Origin: Poriferisodalis sp965204195
GTDB lineage: Bacteria; Actinomycetota; Acidimicrobiia; Acidimicrobiales; Poriferisodalaceae
NCBI RefSeq assembly: GCF_965204195.1
Contig: NZ_OZ241975.1
Coordinates: 3,472,001 to 3,536,000, forward strand
Reading direction: 5' to 3'
DNA length: 64,000 nucleotides
Position 1 is the stretch's first letter. Each line of letters opens with the position of its first letter. Shown here one piece after another: positions 25,452-32,791 of the stretch. The translations under genes and the position numbers were made by a program. The notes under the pieces were generated by a model that searched no databases, was not told where the DNA came from, and saw only the letters and a program-made list of their open reading frames with translations.

Positions 25452-25753
25452 GTGCGCGTCTCTCTCGTGCTTTCGCCCTGCATCTCACTGCCCGCACAGC
25501 GGGCAGTTGTCCCTTCGGCCGCCCGCTCAGCGGGCCGCTGTCTCTCTGGCTGCCCGCCTAGCGGGCCGCCATGCGAACGCTCCGCACGGCTGCGCCGGCG
25601 GAGCGGTTCTGAGGTTGTGCCGACCGGTTCCGAACACCCGACCCGTAGCGGGGAGGCATCCGGCCTTGCCGGACGTCAGTTCGACGCAGGAAGTCCGCGC
25701 CGCGAATGAAGCAGGCTACCGACCCCCCACGACCGCCCCAACCTCGCGCCCGT
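25452..25753. other. 302-bp intergenic region upstream of rplC
   Basis: No convincing gene. It separates the end of the 4-TM membrane-protein gene from rplC, both on the minus strand, and should contain the promoter and leader for the rplC-to-rplQ run. The rplC-proximal half holds three palindromic 31-bp units (25488-25566). I could not identify -10 and -35 elements with confidence on the minus strand. Open frames here are low-complexity shadows. Confidence 0.6.
25488..25566. repeat. Three tandem palindromic units in the rplC leader
   Basis: Three short perfect palindromes with core GCCCGC-nnn-GCGGGC: CTGCCCGC-ACA-GCGGGCAG (25488-25506), GCCCGCT-C-AGCGGGC (25521-25535) and GCCCGC-CTA-GCGGGC (25552-25566). 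The cores start at a spacing of 31 bp, so this is a degenerate tandem array. Each would form a GC hairpin in RNA of either strand. They lie 37-115 bp before the rplC start codon. No U-run follows, so plain terminators are unlikely. Confidence 0.8.
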
Positions 25754-26212
25754 TCAGCCAGCGGGTTGGGGGCGCCCTCGTTGATAGGCCGCGAACAGCA
25801 TCACTTCGCTCGCCAGGACCAGGTGGAATGCCGTCGGCAGGTAGGCAGTGAACCACTTCCCTGCAGCGATGCTGTCGTCGCCGAACGCCCCAGCATCGCC
25901 GAGGAATCCGACTGCCAAACGCGCCGCCATGACAGCGAAGTACAGGACGCCGAACCAAGCAACTGGTCGCACCCAGCGCCGCCCGAAGAGGTTCCGGCCA
26001 ACTCGCATTCGCAGCGTCGCGGCAGCGATGATCATCAAGATCACCACTTGGGCCGCGAACAGCGCCGGGAACGGCAGGCTGCTGCCCTGCCAGGCGTCTT
26101 GGGAAGGCAGGAAAGCCACGTCCCACCAGCGCTGTACTGCTTGACCCGCGACGCGGGCCAGAAATGCGAGGCCGAACACAAGGCTTGCCGCAGCAAATCG
26201 AGTGTCGCTCAC
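25754..26212 (-). CDS. Four-TM membrane protein, last gene of the GH3 operon
   Basis: 152 aa, function unknown. Four hydrophobic segments: about residues 6-24, 46-66, 83-104 and 125-143. Its GTG start overlaps the stop of the enolase-superfamily gene (GTGA), so it is co-translated with it. The loop after the first segment contains RWWDVAFLPSQDAWQGSS. The arrangement suggests that it serves the pathway encoded upstream, perhaps in export or as a membrane anchor; that is inference. Not a known transporter by sequence. Confidence 0.7.
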   Translation of the reverse strand: MSDTRFAAASLVFGLAFLARVAGQAVQRWWDVAFLPSQDAWQGSSLPFPALFAAQVVILMIIAAATLRMRVGRNLFGRRWVRPVAWFGVLYFAVMAARLAVGFLGDAGAFGDDSIAAGKWFTAYLPTAFHLVLASEVMLFAAYQRGRPQPAG

Positions 26213-27339
26213 CGGTCCTCCAGCGGCACCAGGACGGCCGCGGGGTCGAGCTGCAAGCCCAGCCCGCCGCCGCTGCGATCAGGCACATCGCGGCCGCGCA
26301 GCACGCCCCCGTCGCCCCACATGATCGTCCGATCGGTGAGATCGCGGGCCAGCAGATGCGTCCCGAAGGCACCTTCGGCCCCCACAACAGCACCCGGGGC
26401 GCTCGCGATGACGGCGAGCGCCGCCCGGGTGAGCAGGCTCGTCTCTCCCACCTGGCATCCGACGATGACGTCAATGCCGGCGCGCGCAGCAGCAGCCACC
26501 ACGTCCAGCGACCTGACGATCCCGCCCATCTTCGACACCCGCAGGTTCACGATCCACGCCGACGGCTCCGCCAGCGCGTCGAGCTGCCGGGCGAGCCGCA
26601 AGCTCTCGTCGGCGATGATCTTCACCCGGCATTGCTGCGCGACGCGCATGCACCCATCGACATCACCCGCCTGCAACGGTTCCTCGACGGCGAATGCGAT
26701 GTCGCCCAGTGCATCCAAGTGCGCTGCGCACTGCTCGGGCGTCTCCCAGAGGTTGTTCGCATCGAGGCGAACCGTCGCCGGGCTCGACTCCCGGGAAATG
26801 AACGGAGCAAGCTTGGCGCGGTCACGCTGCAGCGAGCCCGAGAGCTTCACCTTGAAGTCGGTGAAGCCCCGTACCCGGAATCCGCGCAGCTGCCATCGAT
26901 ACAGCAGCAGACCCATGTCGCCCAGGACAGCGGTATAGGCCACGTCGGGCGGGCCTGAAGCAACGCCCAGCAACTGCTCGATATTGCAGCCTCCCGCCTT
27001 GCCCAATAGGTCGAGGGCGGCAAGCTCCATCGCGCAGAACGCGGCCGGGTTCTCGTCGATGGCATCGCTATGGGCGTCGATCCAGGAACGCAAGTCGTCC
27101 ACGCTCCCGACTTCCGCGCAGAATGACGCTGCGTGCTGGTTGACGAAGGCGGCGCAGCCCCCGACGGTCTCCCCCGTCACGTACAGCCGTGGGCACCCTT
27201 CCCCGTAGCCGATCGCGCCGTCGTCGCCGTGGGCCGTCACGATGAGGTTCTCGGCGTGGCGGCGACTGGCGGAGGCATGCCGGAAGACGCGCTTGAACGG
27301 CACGGGGAAGGTGAACATCTTCAGGCGGCGGATCTGCAC
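26209..27339 (-). CDS. Enolase-superfamily enzyme (MLE / dipeptide-epimerase-like)
   Basis: 376 aa of the mandelate racemase/muconate lactonizing enzyme group, which abstracts a proton alpha to a carboxylate to form a metal-stabilised enolate. Catalytic features are in place: KVK in DFKVKLSG (second Lys as base), metal ligands Asp in RLDANNLW, Glu in AVEEPLQ and Asp in IIADES, and the second base Lys in RVSKMGG. This set fits the MLE subgroup, including dipeptide epimerases, N-succinylamino-acid racemases and o-succinylbenzoate synthases. GTG start with GAGGTG six bases upstream. Next to a GH3 amide-synthetase-like gene, an amino-acid or dipeptide substrate is plausible but unproven. Confidence 0.85.
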   Translation of the reverse strand: MQIRRLKMFTFPVPFKRVFRHASASRRHAENLIVTAHGDDGAIGYGEGCPRLYVTGETVGGCAAFVNQHAASFCAEVGSVDDLRSWIDAHSDAIDENPAAFCAMELAALDLLGKAGGCNIEQLLGVASGPPDVAYTAVLGDMGLLLYRWQLRGFRVRGFTDFKVKLSGSLQRDRAKLAPFISRESSPATVRLDANNLWETPEQCAAHLDALGDIAFAVEEPLQAGDVDGCMRVAQQCRVKIIADESLRLARQLDALAEPSAWIVNLRVSKMGGIVRSLDVVAAAARAGIDVIVGCQVGETSLLTRAALAVIASAPGAVVGAEGAFGTHLLARDLTDRTIMWGDGGVLRGRDVPDRSGGGLGLQLDPAAVLVPLEDR

Positions 27340-27362
27340 GCATTCACCTCGTTCGGTCGCTC

Positions 27363-29087
27363 TCAGGCTGGAGCTGCGAAATCGTCGAAGCGAAACGAGC
27401 AGTCGGCGTCGTATTGCAGCCGGAGGTATTTGAACTGCACGTCTCGCTGACCGTCGGCGACGCGCTGGCGCCTGAATTCATCGCCGGTGCCCGCTGCGAG
27501 CAACCGGACGCGCAGGGGCGCCAGCCGGCCGCTCGCTCGTTTCTGGTCGTACTCGACGTTGGCCTGTCGCAGCGTTCGCTCGATGTTGCTTGACAGATCG
27601 CTGGCAAGTTCGGCTCCCTGTGGGCCAGCCGGCGTACTCGCCAGCTCCACATAGAGCGTGTAGCGGGCCTCTGCGGCGTCGGCCAGCATGATGAAGAACG
27701 GTGCCGCCGTGCCTCGCTCGGTGACCGCGGCTGTCACGGCTGACATCACCTGGAACTCGTAGAGCTTCTCGCCTGTGATGCTCGTGACACCCTTGCCCTT
27801 CTGGATGAAGGACAGCACCGGCGCGCGGTCGACGAATCCCGTCACCCGCACGATGTCGTTCATGTCGTAGCGGTACAGGCCGTCGGCCGTGGTCACGATG
27901 ACGTAGTAGTCGCGGCCAGGCTCGAGATCGGCGAGCGTGCAGGTCTGCTGGCCACAGTCGGCATCGTCGGCGGCCGCCTCCCACTCATCACGATCTGCGA
28001 ACTCGAAGAAGTTGTCCTGCAGGGTCGCGACGCAGGAGCCTGCGACGGGATCGATGTTGACAGTGCCGCTCACCTCGCTGGCGAGATAGCCGAGTTCGAA
28101 CACAGGGCAATCGGGCGTCAGCATCGGCTGCAGACGCGCGACCGCCAGACCGCAGCTCCCCCCGGTCCACGTCACCACAGCACGCAGATCGCTCCAGATG
28201 TCGGCATAGGTGAGCTCGCCGTTGGCCTCGAGACGCTTGCTCAACGCCGCCGCTCGCTTGGGGTCCGCGCGAAGGCCCAACTGGTCGTCGCCTCCGGGCA
28301 CCTCGCAGCCCGCCGGCAGCCTCCCCGCAGCCACCGCGTCGAGCACGATGTCGGCCGAGCTATTGAGCACATCCAGCAGCCGGATGAACGTCGAAGGATT
28401 TGCAGTCGCCATCGTGGTCACGGAACCGTCAGCCGCACCCAGCACCGCCATCGCCAGGTAGCGGGCGTCGTAGTCGGCAATGCCTGACACCGGCGCGGGC
28501 AGCACATACCGGCGGCGCAGCAGCTTGCCCTGGCTCGCGTACAGGAGCCCTGACGCCGAGCCGTACGGCGTGCCCGCCGGCATGGTGCCCTCGTGCGCGG
28601 CACCACTCACCACGAACACCTTGCCGCCCAGCGCGGAGGTGCGCCGCGACAAGGCGTAGGCCGCGAGCCGCTGCAAGCGCTGGATGCGGGCGAGGCCGGC
28701 TTTGGTCAGCGGGATGTTCTTCGGCTCGGCGACGGTGCCGCTGGTCTGGTTGTAATAGACCGGCTGCTCGGCGGTGAGGCTCTGCTCGCCGGTGGCTTCC
28801 TGCCGCTCGATCGCCTCCCGCAGGTCTTCGTAGGTCTGCACCGGCACGGCACGGCGGTAGTCCTCGAAGCCAGCAATCGAGCCGAAGCGGTGATCGGCGC
28901 CGAACACGGTGTTCGCGTTGCCCGACACGATGCGCTGCAGCACCTGCTGCTGAACCGCCCCCGGATCGGCGCATGCACGCACGAGGCCGCGGTAGGTGCG
29001 GCCGCTGGCCGCGGCCAGCCCGGCCCGAAGCAGTCGATAGTTGAGACCGCCTATTGCCGAACTGTCTTTCCCCGAGTTGCCCTTCAC
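27363..29087 (-). CDS. GH3-superfamily acyl-amide synthetase-like protein
   Basis: 574 aa of the GH3 superfamily, ANL-fold enzymes that in plants adenylate a carboxylic acid and couple it to an amino acid. Seen: YYNQTSGTVAEPKNIPLT (nucleotide-binding loop), DGLYRYDMNDIVRVTGF (ATP and substrate region) and GVTSITGEKLYEFQV ahead of the C-terminal domain. The GTG start at 29087 overlaps the stop of the sterol-desaturase gene (GTGA). The frame continues upstream for 200 codons as a shadow of that gene, so I cut it there. Bacterial GH3 proteins have few assigned substrates. It likely makes an acyl-amino-acid or acyl-amide with its operon partners. Confidence 0.85.
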   Translation of the reverse strand: MKGNSGKDSSAIGGLNYRLLRAGLAAASGRTYRGLVRACADPGAVQQQVLQRIVSGNANTVFGADHRFGSIAGFEDYRRAVPVQTYEDLREAIERQEATGEQSLTAEQPVYYNQTSGTVAEPKNIPLTKAGLARIQRLQRLAAYALSRRTSALGGKVFVVSGAAHEGTMPAGTPYGSASGLLYASQGKLLRRRYVLPAPVSGIADYDARYLAMAVLGAADGSVTTMATANPSTFIRLLDVLNSSADIVLDAVAAGRLPAGCEVPGGDDQLGLRADPKRAAALSKRLEANGELTYADIWSDLRAVVTWTGGSCGLAVARLQPMLTPDCPVFELGYLASEVSGTVNIDPVAGSCVATLQDNFFEFADRDEWEAAADDADCGQQTCTLADLEPGRDYYVIVTTADGLYRYDMNDIVRVTGFVDRAPVLSFIQKGKGVTSITGEKLYEFQVMSAVTAAVTERGTAAPFFIMLADAAEARYTLYVELASTPAGPQGAELASDLSSNIERTLRQANVEYDQKRASGRLAPLRVRLLAAGTGDEFRRQRVADGQRDVQFKYLRLQYDADCSFRFDDFAAPA

Positions 29088-30049
29088 GACGGCGTCGCCG
29101 TCGCGGCTGCTCGCTTGTCGAGTCCTCGAATCAAGGGGGTGCGCATCTGAGCCAGGAAGCCAGTCGGGTAGTCGCGGTTCAGCAGTCCGAGCTGTCCGAC
29201 CGCCGCGCCGGCGGGAAGGTACCGGGTGCCGAACAGCACGTCCCAGATGATGAGGTTGTTTCCGAAGTTGTGATCTGACTCCGCCGGCAATTCGGAGTGA
29301 TGCCAGCGGTGCAGCTCTGGGCCGCTGATGAGGTAGTTGAGCCAGCCGAGGCGCACATCGCAATTGGAGTGCTGGTAGAAGCCGTTCAGCGCGTAGAACA
29401 CGAAGTAGGCCGCGAGCACCTCGCCTCCCACGCCCACCAGCACGAACGGCAACGCATCGACGCAGAACTGGACCGCTTTCTCCGCCGGGTGGAAGCGCCC
29501 GACGTTCAGCCAATACAGCCGGTGCGGCGAGTGGTGCACCGCGTGCCAGCGCCACATGAAGGCCGAACCGTGGAACGCCCGGTGCAGCCAGTAGCGGAAG
29601 AAGTCGGCCACAACCATCATCAGCGCCGCTTGCAGCGCGACGGGCCAGCTGTGCGGCCACAGACCCCCGAGCGTCAAGTCGCCTGCTCGCAGCCATCCGG
29701 CGAACGCCGCCGTCACCGCCAGCGAGAGCAGCAGCGGCAGCACCACCTGGACGGCCACCATGAACGCCACGTCGGCTCGCACGTCAGCACCCTGGGGGCG
29801 CCATTCGGGGCGGTAGGGCAAGACGATCTCGTGCAGCGTGACCAGCCCTGCCCCGACCAGCACGGCAACGTACGACGACGCCACAGCCGGCATCCCCAGC
29901 GATCCTGCCACGGCGAAGATGCCGACTCCCAGCAGGATCACGGCCGGGTACGAGACCCGGACCGCGAACCTGCCCGCTGCGCTAGGCCGCTCGGGGTAGT
30001 GGGCCAGATGCGCGGCCTCAAATCGCCCGGGCGGATCGGCGGCCGTCAT
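29084..30049 (-). CDS. Sterol desaturase / fatty-acid hydroxylase family membrane enzyme
   Basis: 321 aa non-haem diiron integral membrane oxygenase (FA hydroxylase family). Histidine clusters: WLHRAFH, WRWHAVHHSPHR, FYQHSN and ELHRWHHSE with the later SDHNFGNNL. Hydrophobic segments occur at about residues 32-62, 95-118 and 130-152. It hydroxylates or desaturates lipid or sterol-like substrates using O2. First gene of the four-gene minus-strand operon; its stop is coupled to GH3. No sterol biosynthesis genes are in view, so a fatty or isoprenoid substrate is as likely as a sterol. Confidence 0.87.
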   Translation of the reverse strand: MTAADPPGRFEAAHLAHYPERPSAAGRFAVRVSYPAVILLGVGIFAVAGSLGMPAVASSYVAVLVGAGLVTLHEIVLPYRPEWRPQGADVRADVAFMVAVQVVLPLLLSLAVTAAFAGWLRAGDLTLGGLWPHSWPVALQAALMMVVADFFRYWLHRAFHGSAFMWRWHAVHHSPHRLYWLNVGRFHPAEKAVQFCVDALPFVLVGVGGEVLAAYFVFYALNGFYQHSNCDVRLGWLNYLISGPELHRWHHSELPAESDHNFGNNLIIWDVLFGTRYLPAGAAVGQLGLLNRDYPTGFLAQMRTPLIRGLDKRAAATATPS

Positions 30050-30095
30050 GAGCCGAGCCTATGTTGCCATGAACCGAACCCTTGTTTCGGTGCGC

Positions 30096-31121
30096 TCAGT
30101 CGCCAAGGCGGACGATGGTGGTGCCGACGGTGCGGCCGCCGAGGAGGTCGACGAAGGCGCCGCCCGCAGCATCGAGCCCGTCGTAGGTGACATGGCGGGG
30201 CACGAGCGATCCGGCGTTGATCCACTCACGCATCTGGGTGCGGGCTTCGTCGTAGCGATCGGTGTAGGAGAACACGAGGAAGCCCTGCATGCGCACCTGA
30301 TTGTTCACCAGCAGACCTGGGATGCCTCGGGGGCTGGGATCGGGGCTGGCGGTGTCGTACGCCGAGACCGCTCCGCAGCACACGATGCGGCCGAACGTGG
30401 CCATGCGGAAGAGCGCGGAGCCGAGGATCTCGCCGCCTGTGTTGTCGAAGTACACGTTGATGCGGTCGGGCGTGGCAGCGCGGAACTCGGCCCGGAAATC
30501 AGGCGAGTGGCGATTGATCGCCGCGTCGAAGCCCAGCTCGTCAACCAGCAGCGAGCACTTCTCATCCGAGCCGGCCACGCCGACCACCCGGCAACCCTGC
30601 GTCTTGGCGATCTGCCCCACGATGTGGCCCACCGATCCCGCTGCGGCAGACACCACCACCGTCTCGCCCGCTTCTGGTCGCCCGACATCGAGCAAGCTGA
30701 AGTAGGCGGTGAGCCCGTTCGTGCCCAGCACGCCCAGGTGCAAGGCGGGATCGAGCGCGCCGTCCGCGACGCGCAGCTCGCCGCCGGCCATCGCAGCGTG
30801 GCGACGCCAGCCAGTCGCGCCCACGACGGTGTCGCCGACGCTGATGCCGTCCGCGTTCGACGCTTCCACGATGCCCGCGCCCGCGCCTCGCATCACCACG
30901 CCGACTTCCGGGGCGCCCGCGTAGCTGGCGCTGCCCTGCAGGCCGGCTCGCTGTCCCGCGCCGATCGTGATCGCCTGAACCCGCACCAGCACCTCGCCTG
31001 GTGCGGGATCGGGTACCTCTTCGGACTGCAGCGCGAAGTGCTCAGCGCTGAGCGGCCCGTCGGGAACCTCGGCAAGCACCACGCAGTCCGATACCCGCGC
31101 TGTGTTCGTATCTCCAGTCAT
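30096..31121 (-). CDS. MDR-family NADPH-dependent oxidoreductase (CurA-like, zinc-free)
   Basis: 341 aa medium-chain dehydrogenase/reductase. The Rossmann motif is VVVSAAAGSVGHIVGQIAK, preceded by GVLGTNGLTAYFSLLDV; FDNTGGEILGSAL and GRIVCCGAVSAYDT are typical of the CurA / leukotriene-B4 reductase group that reduces alpha,beta-unsaturated ketones with NADPH. Catalytic zinc Cys/His ligands are absent. RBS GAGGAG upstream of the ATG. It lies 46 bp before the sterol-desaturase gene on the same strand and may start that transcript. It is divergent from the molybdenum hydroxylase operon. Confidence 0.87.
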   Translation of the reverse strand: MTGDTNTARVSDCVVLAEVPDGPLSAEHFALQSEEVPDPAPGEVLVRVQAITIGAGQRAGLQGSASYAGAPEVGVVMRGAGAGIVEASNADGISVGDTVVGATGWRRHAAMAGGELRVADGALDPALHLGVLGTNGLTAYFSLLDVGRPEAGETVVVSAAAGSVGHIVGQIAKTQGCRVVGVAGSDEKCSLLVDELGFDAAINRHSPDFRAEFRAATPDRINVYFDNTGGEILGSALFRMATFGRIVCCGAVSAYDTASPDPSPRGIPGLLVNNQVRMQGFLVFSYTDRYDEARTQMREWINAGSLVPRHVTYDGLDAAGGAFVDLLGGRTVGTTIVRLGD

Positions 31122-31382
31122 GACCCGCTCCTCGGTTCGTCAACGGATGTCGCTGCGGCACCACATGATTGCCGCTCGTCAGCGGCGGTTCTTCGCTCGT
31201 TTGCCAGAGGCAGCAGTCACTCGGGACACCGGCGACGGTGGCTAATGCGACGAGCACGGCTCAGCGCAACTAACGTCCGCTGCCGTGTGCGCCGTCACCC
31301 GCAGGCGGCGCGAGCGACGCAACCGCCGGGAGACGGTGTGTCGACACATGACGCAACACCCAACGGATCGGGAGCTATCCGC

Positions 31383-32261
31383 ATGAAATATGCCGCACCG
31401 ACCACCATTGACGAGGCGAGGACACTGCTGGCCGGCGATGCCGACGCCATCGTGTTCGCAGGCGCGACCGACGTCGTGCCGCAGATGCGCGCCGGGCGGC
31501 CGGAGCCGTCGATGGTGATCGACCTCAAGAAGATCGACCGCCTCATGTCGGTGAGCCTCGACGGCGACACCTGGCAGGTGGGTGCAGCGGCTCCCAGCTC
31601 GGCGCTCACGTCCAACGCCGACTTTGCTGCCGATTTCCCGGGCCTGACCGAGGCTGCCGGACTCATCGGATCAGACCAGATCCAGAACCGCTCCAGCCTC
31701 GGCGGGAACCTCTGCAACGCCTCCCCCGCCGCTGACTCTGTGCCTGCCCTCGTGGTGAACGATGCGGTCGCCGTGATCGCAGGCGCTGATGGCGAGCGAC
31801 GGGTGCCCGTCGCCGACGTAGTGACCGGGCCCGGCCAGACGTCGCTGGCGCACGACGAGATCGTGGTGTGCTTCGAACTCGCCCGGCCAGCCGCCCGCAC
31901 CTCGGATGCCTACCTGCGGCTGATCCCCCGCACCGAGATGGACATCGCCGTCGTAGGTGCCGGAGTTCGGCTCACGCTGGACGGCGACGGCACCGTCAGC
32001 GCGGCCTCGGTCGCGCTCGGCGCAGTGGCGCCGACCGTGGTGCGGGTGCCCGCCGCGGAGGCAGCGCTTGTGGGCAGCAGCCTCGACGACGCATCGCTGG
32101 CCGCCGCAGCCGCAGCCGCCAGCGACGCATGCAATCCCATCGACGACAAGCGGGGCACGATCAACTACCGGCGCCAGGTCGCCGGCGTGCTCACCCGTCG
32201 AGCCGCCGGCATTGCCGCCGACCGGATTCGAACACGCAACGGACAGAACGGAGCGTCCTGA
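31383..32261 (+). CDS. Molybdenum hydroxylase, FAD-binding medium subunit (CoxM/XdhB-like)
   Basis: 292 aa. The FAD-binding subunit of a xanthine-oxidase-family enzyme, passing electrons from the 2Fe-2S clusters to its acceptor. MKYAAPTTIDEARTLLAG at the start, VFAGATDVVPQMRAG (pyrophosphate loop) and SSLGGNLCNASPAADSVPAL (second FAD motif) are typical. The ATG at 31383 has GGGAGC upstream; the longer frame reaching back to 30048 is a shadow of the divergent oxidoreductase. The stop overlaps the next gene's ATG (TGATG). Confidence 0.92.
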   Translation: MKYAAPTTIDEARTLLAGDADAIVFAGATDVVPQMRAGRPEPSMVIDLKKIDRLMSVSLDGDTWQVGAAAPSSALTSNADFAADFPGLTEAAGLIGSDQIQNRSSLGGNLCNASPAADSVPALVVNDAVAVIAGADGERRVPVADVVTGPGQTSLAHDEIVVCFELARPAARTSDAYLRLIPRTEMDIAVVGAGVRLTLDGDGTVSAASVALGAVAPTVVRVPAAEAALVGSSLDDASLAAAAAAASDACNPIDDKRGTINYRRQVAGVLTRRAAGIAADRIRTRNGQNGAS

Positions 32262-32740
32262 TGAGCCGCACCCATGTGAACTGTGAGGTCAACGGCGACG
32301 CCGTTGATTTTCTGACCGAAGACGGCGAATCGCTGCTCAATGCCCTGCGAGACGAGCTGGGCTTGATCGGGGCCAAGGAAGGCTGCGGCACCGGCGACTG
32401 CGGCGCCTGCTCGGTCATCATGAACGGGCGCCTGCAGTGTGCCTGCCTGATCTTCGCCCCCGAGGCCGACGGCGCCGCCATCACTACCTGCGAAGGTCTC
32501 GCCAGCGCAGATGAACTGCACCCGCTGCAGCAGTGCTTCCTCGAAGGAGCTGCGCTGCAATGCGGCATCTGCACACCCGGGTTCCTCATCGCCGCCAAGG
32601 CACTGCTCGACGAGAACCCCGATCCCACCGAGACCGAAGTGCGCTACGCGCTCGCCGGCAACCTGTGCCGCTGCACCGGCTACGACAAGATCGTGCGCTC
32701 GGTGCTCGAGGCCGCCGTCCAGATCCGTACCCCAGCCTGA
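32261..32740 (+). CDS. Molybdenum hydroxylase, 2Fe-2S small subunit (CoxS/XdhC-like)
   Basis: 159 aa with two [2Fe-2S] domains. The N-terminal plant-type cluster is formed by EGCGTGDCGACSV and a later Cys in LQCACL; the C-terminal helical cluster by QCGICTPGF and NLCRCTGY. It carries electrons from the molybdenum site to FAD. Start ATG overlaps the medium-subunit stop. Full length for the family. Confidence 0.94.
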   Translation: MSRTHVNCEVNGDAVDFLTEDGESLLNALRDELGLIGAKEGCGTGDCGACSVIMNGRLQCACLIFAPEADGAAITTCEGLASADELHPLQQCFLEGAALQCGICTPGFLIAAKALLDENPDPTETEVRYALAGNLCRCTGYDKIVRSVLEAAVQIRTPA

Positions 32741-32791
32741 TTGACATCGGCTGGCTGAGACTCTCCTGATATCGCAGAAGGACACCTGAAC

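Noticed and set aside
27363..29696. A 777-codon open frame suggesting a longer GH3 protein
   Set aside because: GH3 similarity begins at the GTG at 29087, which overlaps the sterol-desaturase stop; the upstream 200 codons are an Arg/Ala-rich shadow of that gene.
30048..32261. A 737-codon open frame suggesting a fusion upstream of the FAD subunit
   Set aside because: The first 445 codons are antisense to the MDR oxidoreductase and then intergenic; the FAD subunit starts at 31383 with an RBS.
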